Shown piece by piece: positions 55,491-64,000 of a stretch of 64,000 nt of DNA. Location: positions 1-64,000 of the forward strand of contig NZ_JAMHFY010000004.1 of assembly GCF_023897015.1 (NCBI RefSeq), given 5' to 3'. The position numbers and the translations under genes are program-made. The stretch is from Desulfosporosinus nitroreducens. Lineage in GTDB: Bacteria > Bacillota > Desulfitobacteriia > Desulfitobacteriales > Desulfitobacteriaceae. The notes under the pieces were generated by a model. It was not told where the DNA came from, searched no databases, and saw only the letters and a program-made list of their open reading frames with translations. Positions within the stretch are counted from its first letter, which is position 1; every line of letters begins with the position of its first letter.

Positions 55491-57950
55491 TTAACGACCA
55501 GGAATGATTTCAGTCCCATTGTCTCCTAGTAAAAGTTGTATTGTCCCGTGATTATCCGTCCGAAAAACTGGAATATGACGTTCCTCCCAATACTTCAACA
55601 CTTCCTGAGAGGGATGCCCAAAGGAATTTTTCCCTACTGAAATCCATACAGCCTGGGGATACATACTGTCTAACCAAGGGGTATACAAGGAAAACTTACT
55701 TCCATGATGCGGCACCTTAAAAATATCTGTTTCTACATTTACCCCTGTCTCATATATGTCCTGCATTTCTTCTTGCTCCATATCAGCGGTCAGCATAACG
55801 CTTTGCCTTAGATAATTAAGCTTAAGCACCAAAGAATTATTGTTCGGATCTGAATGTGTCCCTTCGAGAAGTTGATGCGGACCCAAAACCTCCAACCAGA
55901 CCCCCGAGCCCAAATCAATTTGATCACCCACTTGAAGCATACGCAGTTTTTCTGACTGGCTAGTTAACCCCAAGGGAAGCCCCTCTTGCCATTCCTCATT
56001 TTCCAGACCCTCGCCTACCGCAGGAACCCCTACCCAATCTGCAGGAATATTATCAAGCACTGCCCGCACTCCACCAATATGATCCGCATGTTCATGCGTA
56101 ATCAATAAAGCATCCAAGTGCCCTATTCCTCTATTTAATAAATAAGGCAAAACAATACGTTCCCCTGCATCGAAGGTATCACTTCGCGGTCCGGCATCGA
56201 TTAAAACTGCCTGTTTCTCAGGGCCTCGAATTAATATCGCATCTCCTTGCCCTACATCAATCATGACCACTTCCAGATCAGTTTGTGCATTCCAAGGACT
56301 CCACAGCAAGAATACAATAAGTAAGATACCACCCCAACGAACCAACAACCGATTGAGAACAACGGGGCTAAACGAGAAGTTCACTAGCCTTCGTTGCATA
56401 GTATGACAAAGTTCCCAGGGACATCGCTCAATCAGCTTAGAGGCAATAATGCTTAATTCTCTGCGGTGATAAACCCATCTGACTTTCAGAGTAAAGAGAG
56501 CACGCTCTTTTCCCCACAAAACAATTCCGATTCCACCATACCAAATGATCCAAAAAATGGCCCCCGGATTTAAAACCCAGACATCAGCATACGGTAATTC
56601 TGCCAACATCTTTAAAATAATATTCGTTCCTTTTAATAACCATAAACTCGCCTGAAACAAAGGAGCAGACAACACTCCGGAAAAAGAGAGGATTACCCCT
56701 ATAAGTCCTAATTCCAATACACTACCTAAGATAAAAAGAATAAAGACATTCACCAATAAACCGATCAATGATAAACGATGAAACGCTGCAATTAGAAGTG
56801 GAAACGTAGCGACTTGCGCTGCTATGGTACAGGCAAAAGCAAATCGAAGCAACCCCGGAATATTTGCAAAAAACTTCCCCTCAAGAATTCTTGGAGTCAA
56901 CACAACGATTCCCCAAGCGGCTGCAAATGACAGTTGAAACCCCAGATCTCGAATAATTAAAGGGTTAAAGATAAAAAGCCCCACCGCAGCAAAAAACAAC
57001 CATCTTAGGGTAGCCACTTTACCCCGGCCCAAACGTCCAAGTAAAAGTGCACTACCCAAAATTGTTGCCCTGACAATCGGAGCATTTCCTCCACAAAGCG
57101 CAGCATAAAGCAACAACCCCAAAAGCGTGCCAAAAATCCTGATCCGCATCGGTAAAAAGCCTAAAATCAACCAAGAAAACCCTAGCACAAAAGCAACATT
57201 AGAGCCTGAAGCAGCAAAAACGTGAAGCACACCAGTCACCTTATATCGTTCTTGAACCACTTCGGGTATACGACTTGAATCCCCAAAAAGGATCCCTTCT
57301 AATACCCCCGTCTCCTCCGAATCCCAAGCCAAAAGCCTGTTTCGTACCTGCTGACGAATCTTCCAAGGCAGACTCGCCTCTCCCGCAGAGAGAAGCACCG
57401 CATCCCCTTGTGCATACATACTTCCGCTTAACCCTCTAACTCCATAATAAAGGCGCAAATCAAACCCGCCTGGAGTACCAAGAGACTTAGGCCTCTCCAA
57501 GTGGGCCCTGAAACTGACATAATCTCCAGGCAGAACCCGTTTCCACTCACCAGAAAACTGCCCCAAGCTATCCGGATAAACAGTTAACCGATAAGACTGC
57601 CCCTTAACCTCACCTTCCTCAACGCTTATCAGGCCAACAACCTTATCCTTAGAAACATTCCAATCCTTTATGAGACCAACAATTTCCACACGATCTAAAA
57701 TAAGAGGTTCCGGCAAAGAACGCTCCGCAAGTGCCCCATAAACAAAGCCCAGCAGGAGACTCGCTGCCAGCAATGGAATCTCCGGACGAAACAGTCTCCC
57801 AAAAAAATCACGAGGACGCCAAAAAAGTAGGCGTACCCCTAACAGAATAAGAATCCCAAAAATCCAAAAACGCCCTTGTACCGGAATGTAAGCCCCAGAA
57901 AGACCTCCCACCAAGAGAGCCACCGCTCGAATAATCCAAGGATCCCTCAT
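55491..57950 (-). CDS. comEC: DNA uptake channel protein ComEC
   Basis: An 819-aa membrane protein for transport of transforming single-stranded DNA. Order: N-terminal DUF4131 region (OB-like, about 60-200), the ComEC competence membrane domain (about 225-530, starting GVLHVFAASGSNVAFVLGFS) and a C-terminal metallo-beta-lactamase domain with HEHADHIGG and PHHGSKFS. It overlaps comEA by 4 nt. The full three-domain form suggests it is functional. Confidence 0.96.
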   Translation of the reverse strand: MRDPWIIRAVALLVGGLSGAYIPVQGRFWIFGILILLGVRLLFWRPRDFFGRLFRPEIPLLAASLLLGFVYGALAERSLPEPLILDRVEIVGLIKDWNVSKDKVVGLISVEEGEVKGQSYRLTVYPDSLGQFSGEWKRVLPGDYVSFRAHLERPKSLGTPGGFDLRLYYGVRGLSGSMYAQGDAVLLSAGEASLPWKIRQQVRNRLLAWDSEETGVLEGILFGDSSRIPEVVQERYKVTGVLHVFAASGSNVAFVLGFSWLILGFLPMRIRIFGTLLGLLLYAALCGGNAPIVRATILGSALLLGRLGRGKVATLRWLFFAAVGLFIFNPLIIRDLGFQLSFAAAWGIVVLTPRILEGKFFANIPGLLRFAFACTIAAQVATFPLLIAAFHRLSLIGLLVNVFILFILGSVLELGLIGVILSFSGVLSAPLFQASLWLLKGTNIILKMLAELPYADVWVLNPGAIFWIIWYGGIGIVLWGKERALFTLKVRWVYHRRELSIIASKLIERCPWELCHTMQRRLVNFSFSPVVLNRLLVRWGGILLIVFLLWSPWNAQTDLEVVMIDVGQGDAILIRGPEKQAVLIDAGPRSDTFDAGERIVLPYLLNRGIGHLDALLITHEHADHIGGVRAVLDNIPADWVGVPAVGEGLENEEWQEGLPLGLTSQSEKLRMLQVGDQIDLGSGVWLEVLGPHQLLEGTHSDPNNNSLVLKLNYLRQSVMLTADMEQEEMQDIYETGVNVETDIFKVPHHGSKFSLYTPWLDSMYPQAVWISVGKNSFGHPSQEVLKYWEERHIPVFRTDNHGTIQLLLGDNGTEIIPGR

Positions 57951-58561
57951 GGTCCAACCGTCACTTGAGACGCCATCTTCTCGAAAGTCTTGGGACCAAT
58001 ACCAGAAACATTCTGTAAATCTTCAGCCTTAGCAAAAAGGCCATGTTCAGTCCGATATTGAATAATACGCGCCGCTAACGCCGGACCAACACCAGACAGT
58101 TTGTCCAGTTCAGCCGCTCCAGCAGTATTAATATTTATCTTTCCGCCCTCCGACACCGGAATACCAACCGGTGCAGAAGAAACAACTGGCACCGAACCCA
58201 CCCCTCCAGGATCACTTGAATTTCCAGCCAGAGCAGGATCAGGAGGAATAACCACAGGCTTAAGCGGAACAGTAATCTTTTGACCATCCTTAAGCCTTTC
58301 AGCCGGATTCATACTCTCTAAATTCGCCTCAGGCAACAGTTGAACCTGCTTAAGAGCATCATCCAAACGAGCATCAGGCGCTAAATGAACAAGTCCCGGT
58401 TCTTCAACCGCCCCCGCAACATAAACAATAATCTCACGACTTGAATCCGCTTTTTGAACATAGGCATAGGTGCCATGAGGAAGAAAAAGCTTCCAAATAG
58501 CCAGAATTACCAACCCAACCAGCACAGACCACCAAGCATAGCGAAGCTTCCCTTCCATCAT
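57947..58561 (-). CDS. comEA: Competence DNA receptor ComEA
   Basis: A 204-aa membrane-anchored DNA-binding protein. One N-terminal helix (WWSVLVGLVILAIWKLFL), an SLBB domain (IIVYVAGAVEEPGLVHL, about 44-100), a Gly/Ser/Pro linker and a C-terminal helix-hairpin-helix pair (ININTAGAAELDKLSGVGPA and LQNVSGIGPKTFEKM). It hands DNA to ComEC, whose gene overlaps it. Confidence 0.96.
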   Translation of the reverse strand: MMEGKLRYAWWSVLVGLVILAIWKLFLPHGTYAYVQKADSSREIIVYVAGAVEEPGLVHLAPDARLDDALKQVQLLPEANLESMNPAERLKDGQKITVPLKPVVIPPDPALAGNSSDPGGVGSVPVVSSAPVGIPVSEGGKININTAGAAELDKLSGVGPALAARIIQYRTEHGLFAKAEDLQNVSGIGPKTFEKMASQVTVGP

Positions 58562-58845
58562 CCCATGCCCCCTGCCTCTATCAAATCATTATCTCATTAG
58601 TCTGCTTCAATTCCTCTTTATTCCTTCTTTTTCCTGCCGCGAAGACTCACTTATCCTGTCGTATTAGGTATTTTTAGAATTATGACTATGGGCTTGCTTG
58701 CTATTTACCAAGAAAATAATACTCACCCGCCCCATAAATACTGGCAAAATAAAAAAATCCCTATCTATTTCTAAATACGGATTCCAGTAATCATATGTTT
58801 GGAATTAATCTCAATCCCCCAACTCACCCCCCAACCCCTGAACAT

Positions 58846-59304
58846 GAAGGCGCACATGAATGTGCTGTCTCCCTCTTCGTCCTCAGACCAGGACGCAGTG
58901 TCTCAAGCGCCCCCGACGTCTCTAACTTAACAGAATAACCAACTTATCCAATCGACCCCATAAACAGGACGGTGCACATCTATGTGCCGTCTCCCTCTCC
59001 GTTCTCCGTCCCCAGACCAGGACGCAGTGTCACAAGAGCGCGACGTTTTTACGTAAGCAGCCAAGCAAACTTCCGTTTAAGCGACCGACCCCAAATACGG
59101 GGCAGTGTACAAGGATGTACACTGCCGCCAGTGAGCCAGGGACGGCTCATCTGGCATGATAGTCTCCAGTGGAGATTATCGCCGTAGGCGGGTTCTTTAA
59201 AATGATACTATCGCCGAAGGATGAACCCCCGCTCCCCAAAGTCAGTCGCTTAAACGGTTAGTTTGCTCTGCGTCGTAAGCACCGAGCGCTTTGTGACACA
59301 AGTC
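58846..59304 (-). repeat. Structured intergenic repeat, copy A4 (behind phoH)
   Basis: The proximal half (59030-59304) closely matches A2 and A3, including GATAGTCTCC/GGAGATTATC, the GGGTTCTTTAAA insert and the CTCTGCGTCGTAAG segment. The CGAAGACAGTGTCTTCG hairpin and the GTCCAT palindrome are deleted. The terminal GAAGGCGCACATGAATGTGC-type hairpin occurs at 58846, with a variant GACGGTGCACAT/ATGTGCCGTC hairpin at 58970. The base changes in that variant are compensatory. It starts 2 nt after the phoH stop on the minus strand. Confidence 0.88.
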
Positions 59305-59306
59305 CC

Positions 59307-60632
59307 CTATAATAACTCCGCCGTCCGCGTTGCCAACTCACTCCGCTCCCCACGAATCAACCGAACCTGACCATAAAAAGATTGCCCAGCTAACCGGTGA
59401 GCCAAATGGGCCAATCCATTACTCTCTTTATCCAAATAAGGATGATCGATTTGATCCGGATCCCCACAAAGCACAATCTTCGTTCCCTCACCCGCACGAG
59501 TAATAATTGTCTTCACCTCATGTGCGGAAAGATTTTGAGCCTCATCAATAATAATAAACTGATTAGGAATACTTCGCCCCCGGATATAAGTCAGTACTTC
59601 AATTTCAAGTTGCCTCTTCTTGATTAGAAGATCAATAGCACTCTCAACCACCGACTCACTGCCTCTTTCGCGTTCTTTATCACGCCGAGCCCGCAGTAAA
59701 AACTCAAGGTTATCATAAATAGGTTGCATATACGGACGCACTTTCTGATCCTTTTCTCCGGGAAGAAACCCAATATCCTTACCGAAGGGAACAATCGGGC
59801 GTGCACAAAGCATTCTAACATAGATTTCAGCGTGAACAGTTTGCTCTAAACCGCTCGCTAAAGCAAGTAACGTCTTCCCGGTACCTGCCGGCCCCATCAA
59901 ATTAACTAATTTAATCTCTGGATTGTTGAGCATTTCCAGGGCCCAGGATTGCTCTAAATTTTTAGGTCTGATATCCCAAGGACCGAGACCCTTCCCCATT
60001 TGATAGACGAGCTTTTCCCCATCCACAGAGGTTACAAGCGGCAGGACACTGCCATCACTTAAAACTGCTTTTACGCATCGGTTTGGAGATAGCGGTGACT
60101 TTAATGGAATGTATTTGTTTTGGTAAAGTGCCCCAACATCGTGATCATCTAACGGCAGAGTTAATATCTCCTCCGTAATAGAAGGCAACGCCACTTTGTC
60201 ATTATGATAATCATCCGTTAAAATCCCTAAAGCATCGGCTTTAACACGCATTGCGATATCTTTAGTGACTAGGATAACAGGGCGTTCTTCCTCCCGCGTT
60301 AAACTTAGGGAGACTGCTAAAATCCGATTGTCTGCCAGCCCTAAATCCGAGTTTATGGGCAAAATCTCATTAGAGTAATGATTTAACTCGATTCGAATCC
60401 TACCACCGTTTGGTAAGAGCACACCTTTGGAAAGTTGCCCCTTTTCCCGTAAACGATCTAGATAACGAATAGCCTCCCGAGCAGCTAGACCAATATTTTC
60501 TAAGAGGCGCTTCTTACTTTCTATTTCCTCTAAAACCACGTAAGGAATAATGACTTCGTTGTCTTGGAATTGAACTATAGCGTTTGGGTCGTGCAGTAAT
60601 ACACTTGAATCGAGTACATATACTTTTTGCAA
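59307..60632 (-). CDS. PIN-PhoH fusion ATPase (YlaK/PhoH2 type)
   Basis: A 441-aa protein with an N-terminal PIN nuclease domain (VYVLDSSVLLHDPNAIVQF, about 3-21) and a C-terminal PhoH ATPase. The Walker A is GPAGTGKTLLALA (about 248-260) and the Walker B region is FIIIDEAQNLSAHE. PIN-PhoH proteins are RNA helicase/ribonucleases, often linked to toxin-antitoxin biology. Here it is a housekeeping-type single gene followed by repeat A4. Confidence 0.93.
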   Translation of the reverse strand: MQKVYVLDSSVLLHDPNAIVQFQDNEVIIPYVVLEEIESKKRLLENIGLAAREAIRYLDRLREKGQLSKGVLLPNGGRIRIELNHYSNEILPINSDLGLADNRILAVSLSLTREEERPVILVTKDIAMRVKADALGILTDDYHNDKVALPSITEEILTLPLDDHDVGALYQNKYIPLKSPLSPNRCVKAVLSDGSVLPLVTSVDGEKLVYQMGKGLGPWDIRPKNLEQSWALEMLNNPEIKLVNLMGPAGTGKTLLALASGLEQTVHAEIYVRMLCARPIVPFGKDIGFLPGEKDQKVRPYMQPIYDNLEFLLRARRDKERERGSESVVESAIDLLIKKRQLEIEVLTYIRGRSIPNQFIIIDEAQNLSAHEVKTIITRAGEGTKIVLCGDPDQIDHPYLDKESNGLAHLAHRLAGQSFYGQVRLIRGERSELATRTAELL

Positions 60633-61017
60633 CTATATACACCCCTTCTTCAACTATCTCTTTATACTATATTCCAAATTTTTCTACAATCTCCATTATT
60701 GCCCCAGCGATATAGAATCCGAATCTCTCTAATACTATATTCCCTGCCTCACTAACCATTCGCAAAACAAATTTCATGACGCTCAAGCGAATTGGCATAA
60801 ACCCGAAGACGGCCTCAAGATATCCCGCAGAGAAATATCAAATCGGCATAGTCAATCACACAAGCCGTGCCAAATATCGAACGGTCAAGACTAAAACAAG
60901 AATGCGAGAGCTTTCAAACCAAGAACCGCGTCATCCGCTTGGTTAATAAAATTGTAGCATATGGGTGTAAAGAATAACCTATCAATAGGTTAAAAAAATG
61001 TTAAGGATAATGAAAAC
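60633..61017. other. Gene-free stretch upstream of phoH
   Basis: I see no coding sequence, RNA gene or clear repeat in this part of the 610-bp gap. It probably holds the phoH promoter near 60655-60670 (TATACTATATTC-like AT-rich sequence), but no convincing -35 was identified. Confidence 0.4.
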
Positions 61018-61095
61018 TTGGCTGACGCCCACGAAGACACTGTCTTCGCACGTATTAGCCTTCTTGCAGACACTGTCTTCGCACGTGTTAACTTA
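61018..61095 (+). repeat. Inverted, tandem-duplicated fragment of the family A repeat
   Basis: CGAAGACACTGTCTTCGCAC followed by ATTAGCCTTCTTGCAG occurs, and GACACTGTCTTCGCACG recurs 40 nt later. Both match the reverse complement of the hairpin section of copies A2/A3. The beginning AAACTTGGCT is also shared with the fragment at 55265. Orientation is opposite to that of the full copies. Confidence 0.65.
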
Positions 61096-61185
61096 GCAGA
61101 GAAGCCTCAGGCGAGGCGGCACCCTAGTTGCACTTATGCTAAGAAATTATATAACGCAAGTTTATACTTTCTGATAGTATAAAAA

Positions 61186-61228
61186 AGGGTCCGTTCTTTG
61201 CATTTTAATACAAAGAACGGACCCACCT
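61186..61228 (-). terminator. Intrinsic terminator of the cell-wall-binding lipoprotein gene
   Basis: Minus-strand GGGTCCGTTCTTTG pairs perfectly with CAAAGAACGGACCC across a ~10-nt loop and is followed by TTTTTT, 17 nt after the stop. Confidence 0.95.
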
Positions 61229-61243
61229 GTCCAATCTTTATGC

Positions 61244-63379
61244 CTACTTCCCGTAAAGAAGGCTTTCAGCCTGTTTTATAAGGCTGTCTGGAACAACAAC
61301 CGATCCACCTAACGCCCGAACCATAGGACGGTTACCTGCATCTCTAAGTTTTGTGAGGTAAGCCTCCGTTGCTGGGGGCAGAGTGCTAAGAGCAGGGTCA
61401 ATCAGAAGGACTGGATCACCAGTCTTTGCAGCTAATGCACTTCCGGCAATCGCATCTCGATAATCAAACCCATTTGCTAAATAAATGATTTTTGGATTCG
61501 TTGAAAACTCGTTAAGGACAACGCCCGCAGTATCAAAGCGATCATTTCCTGCTAAACGTTTAATAGCAGCATTAGGGGCCAACTCTTTAATTTGAGCTTC
61601 TACGGACTGGGAAATCACAGACGCTCCGCCAACGATATATACCGTAGAAGGCTGATTACTGGAAATATAAGCTTTCGTTCTATCAGCAAGAGAGTTCTGA
61701 GAAACCAAGAGTGTAGGGTACTGTTTTGAACCTACCAGACTGGCAGAACTAAGTGCATCCGGAAAGCTTTCCCCTGAAACTATGACTACAGGCGTTCCTG
61801 GCTCTGCATTAGCCTTATCCACTACAGCCATACCTGTTTCGTAACGATCGAACCCGCTTATGCGTTCGATGTTTGCATGTCCGCCCTTAATGAGCTCTGT
61901 TTCGAACTCCGTACCAATCGCTACAGTTCCGCCAATAATAAGTATTTTTGTATCAGGTTTCGAATGTTTAGCAATATAATCAAATGCTTCTGAGGATTCT
62001 TCAACCGTAGCTCCTACTAGTAAAATCGGAGCATCGAACTTTTTGGACAAGATATTAGAAGATAACGCATCAGTATAGTTGAGACCGGATACTAGGATAA
62101 TGTTATCGCATTGGCCGCTCTCATACTCTTCAGCAATGGTTCTTGCTGTTTTGTAGCTGTCTTGCCCACCCAAACGCATAGAGCCTTCCACAGTTCCTGC
62201 AGGCACCATAGATTTCATCAAATCCATATAATCAAACGAGTTGTTTTCATTTAATACCGGAATTTCAATCTCAACCGGGCGGTTGATTCCTGAAGTAACA
62301 GTACTAAAGCTCACCTTCAGATTTAAATTGCCTTTTACCTCTTCAGACGTACTCTCTTGTGACGTCAGATTATTCATCAATTGATTAATCTCGCCTAAAT
62401 TTACTTCAAGATCAATGATCCCGCTATTTTTAACAACATATCCATTAACAATAGCATATTCTAACTTAATGCCTTGATCACCTAAAAAGGTTACATTGTC
62501 AAATTGATCCATAACCTTATTAAATTCAGTTAGAAACTCTTTTTTATTAGCATCAAAATCCTCGAAGGCTTTATCAAATTCGCTTAAGGTGTTTGCATCT
62601 TCCGGAAGTTGACTAAGCTCCAGTATCGAATGCATAAACTCCTTAACAAACATCATAGCCTCTTCGTCCTGAGTGAAATTATTGACCGTATATCGGATAA
62701 GCTCCTTTAATTGTGCGTCATTGATCTTCACTTCATAAAGTTTTGCCGACTTGCGGCCATCGTTGGTTTCTACATACTGACTTCCCTTGGAAACCACATT
62801 GACATCCGGATTAAAGCGTTTAGCATAACTAGTCAAAAAGTCAACCTGTTTTGATTGCATATTTTTAACAAATTCCGTAATCTGATTAAAGTTCATAGGT
62901 TCAGATGCACCCATATTAGAGGGATTCATCACCATATATTCCTTACCCGCAAATTGTGGCGGTAAAGATGCTGATGCGATTTGTGGAATTTTAATAATCT
63001 CTATGATTTTTGGAGTATCACCGGTCAAATCCGAGTCTACCCAAACAGGCATATTGAAGCTCATACCCTGTAAGTCCAAGTCCATGTCAACTTGTGATTT
63101 AGCCACAGTTTTTTCTTTATTAGTGCTGGTTTTAGTATCCAAACTTAGTTTAGCATTATTCATAAATGCCTTAGCCGTATCTACTTGTTGTTGGACATCA
63201 GGATCAAAATCCGAGCCACTTAATTGTAAGGTTATGGTTGTCTGCTGCTGCAGAGACGTCACATCTTGCATCTTCATGGAAGCATCAAATAGAACCTGCT
63301 GATTCTGACTGCACCCCGTTACTGCCAGCATTAATGTTAATAATCCCACAAGCCAAGTCATTTTCATCTTCGATCTCAT
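61244..63379 (-). CDS. Lipoprotein with C-terminal cell-wall-binding repeats (CW_binding_2)
   Basis: About 711 aa. The signal peptide ends LMLAVTGCSQ, so Cys ~20 is lipidated. A ~380-residue N-terminal region resembles LppX/DUF6612-type lipoprotein folds. Three CW_binding_2 repeats then follow (about 400-711; RLGGQDSYKTARTIAEEY, RISGFDRYETGMAVVDKA, RLAGNDRFDTAGVVLNEF), which bind anionic wall polymers. The start at 63379 has AAGGAGG 8 nt upstream. A protein tied to both membrane and wall is uncommon. Confidence 0.88.
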   Translation of the reverse strand: MRSKMKMTWLVGLLTLMLAVTGCSQNQQVLFDASMKMQDVTSLQQQTTITLQLSGSDFDPDVQQQVDTAKAFMNNAKLSLDTKTSTNKEKTVAKSQVDMDLDLQGMSFNMPVWVDSDLTGDTPKIIEIIKIPQIASASLPPQFAGKEYMVMNPSNMGASEPMNFNQITEFVKNMQSKQVDFLTSYAKRFNPDVNVVSKGSQYVETNDGRKSAKLYEVKINDAQLKELIRYTVNNFTQDEEAMMFVKEFMHSILELSQLPEDANTLSEFDKAFEDFDANKKEFLTEFNKVMDQFDNVTFLGDQGIKLEYAIVNGYVVKNSGIIDLEVNLGEINQLMNNLTSQESTSEEVKGNLNLKVSFSTVTSGINRPVEIEIPVLNENNSFDYMDLMKSMVPAGTVEGSMRLGGQDSYKTARTIAEEYESGQCDNIILVSGLNYTDALSSNILSKKFDAPILLVGATVEESSEAFDYIAKHSKPDTKILIIGGTVAIGTEFETELIKGGHANIERISGFDRYETGMAVVDKANAEPGTPVVIVSGESFPDALSSASLVGSKQYPTLLVSQNSLADRTKAYISSNQPSTVYIVGGASVISQSVEAQIKELAPNAAIKRLAGNDRFDTAGVVLNEFSTNPKIIYLANGFDYRDAIAGSALAAKTGDPVLLIDPALSTLPPATEAYLTKLRDAGNRPMVRALGGSVVVPDSLIKQAESLLYGK

Positions 63380-63518
63380 TTTTTTCCTCCTTAAAACCAC
63401 TATTATACATTTATAATTAGTTCTACGATAAAGCTCCAATCCCTCCTTATTCAGGAAATTTTTATTATAGACCAAAAATCCCACCATTACTATATATGCC
63501 ATAGCCCTGCATCGATAG

Positions 63519-63562
63519 TATTTAAAAAGGGCAAGCTTGCCTCTGGCAAACTCACCCTTTTA
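63519..63562 (-). terminator. Intrinsic terminator of leuS
   Basis: AAAAGGGTGAGTTTGCC pairs with GGCAAGCTTGCCCTTTT through a mix of Watson-Crick and G-T pairs around a 3-nt loop, and ends in a T run on the minus strand 10 nt after the leuS stop. Confidence 0.85.
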
Positions 63563-63571
63563 GACTATTTT

Positions 63572-64000
63572 TTACTTAACAACAATGTTAACCAGCTTTC
63601 CCGGTACCGTAATGACTTTCACGATGGTTTTTCCGTGAGTCCATTCAGCAACTTTAGGCTGAGCAAGCACTAGTTTTTCCAAGTCAGCAGCCGAAATTTC
63701 CGCAGCCACTTGAATCCGTTCCCGAACTTTCCCGTTCACCTGAAGAATTACCGTCACTTCATCTTGTACGAGAGCCGCTTCATCCACAATAGGCCATGGC
63801 TGTAAATGAATGCTCTCTGTATGTCCAAGCTCCTGCCAAAGTTCCTCCGTAATATGCGGAGCAATCGGGGCAAGAAGTATGAGAATCCCTTCCAAAGCCT
63901 CTCGACCCACTGCAGCATCCGCTGTCGGTTGCTCCTTATAGATATACAGGGCATTAACCCATTCCATAATAGTACTAATGGCTGTATTAAAGTTGTAGCG
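63572..64000 (-). CDS. leuS: Leucine--tRNA ligase, C-terminal 142 codons (cut by window edge)
   Basis: The reading frame stays open to 64000. The segment ILLAPIAPHITEELWQELGH belongs to the anticodon-binding domain, and VTVILQVNGKVRERIQV to the C-terminal tRNA-binding domain of LeuRS; KTIVKVITVPGKLVNIVVK is the usual end. The catalytic and editing domains lie outside the window. A terminator follows. Confidence 0.95.
   Translation of the reverse strand, partial: RYNFNTAISTIMEWVNALYIYKEQPTADAAVGREALEGILILLAPIAPHITEELWQELGHTESIHLQPWPIVDEAALVQDEVTVILQVNGKVRERIQVAAEISAADLEKLVLAQPKVAEWTHGKTIVKVITVPGKLVNIVVK

Overview
The window looks like a chromosome segment from an anaerobic, endospore-forming, nitrogen-fixing Firmicute of the Peptococcaceae/Desulfitobacteriaceae type (Desulfosporosinus- or Desulfitobacterium-like). 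This rests on the sporulation genes yqfC, yqfD and spoIIP, a T-box-controlled two-subunit glycyl-tRNA synthetase, an HrcA/CIRCE heat-shock operon, and a clostridial-style nif operon with its own PII proteins. Nearly all genes lie on the minus strand, so transcription runs from high to low coordinates. No rRNA, tRNA or CRISPR was seen.

Layout by coordinate. 0-0.2 kb: end of an IS3-like element. 0.3-3.7 kb: glyQ-glyS behind a T-box. 3.7-16.4 kb: a housekeeping block (mtaB, HIT protein, rpsU, yqeY, then yqfC-yqfD-HD phosphohydrolase-ybeY-dgkA-cdd-era-deoC and recO). 17-24.2 kb: hrcA-grpE-dnaK-dnaJ-prmA-rsmE. 24.2-27.3 kb: lepA and hemW. 27.5-33.2 kb: an AT-rich accessory stretch with an AraC/GyrI regulator and, on the plus strand, a wrecked HTH gene, an ECF sigma/anti-sigma pair, three exported proteins and a frameshifted NlpC/P60 remnant. 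33.2-35.8 kb: folate cyclodeaminase, ftcD and an EamA transporter. 35.9-47.4 kb: the nitrogenase operon nifI1-I2-H-D-K-E-N-X-fdx-B-V, preceded by a HutP-family gene and a long structured leader. 47.5-64 kb: LTA-synthase-like protein, murJ, spoIIP, a holin-like protein, rpsT, holA, a Phd/PIN toxin-antitoxin pair, comEA-comEC, phoH, a cell-wall-binding lipoprotein and the 3' end of leuS.

The most striking feature is the head of the nif operon. A HutP-family RNA-binding protein, with its HxxxH and C-terminal His retained, is encoded directly upstream of nifI1. Between them, on the coding strand, 14 consecutive NAG triplets are spaced exactly 7 or 8 nt apart, and less regular NAG triplets lie on both sides. 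About 75 nt further on is a strong 16-bp intrinsic terminator, then a 17-codon small ORF with a near-perfect ribosome binding site, then nifI1. HutP of Bacillus binds NAG triplets at 7-nt spacing to control an intrinsic terminator. The arrangement therefore suggests that nitrogen fixation here is controlled by HutP-type transcription attenuation or antitermination. The hutP-like gene has its own promoter, followed by a leader whose hexaloop hairpin overlaps a terminator, like an ANTAR target.

A second theme is a family of roughly 420-460 bp, hairpin-rich intergenic elements. They sit in the same orientation immediately behind the stop codons of deoC, cdd, rsmE and phoH, with a fragment behind spoIIP. 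Copies differ by compensatory base changes in two stems, which indicates selection on structure. An unrelated nested inverted-repeat element sits behind dnaK.
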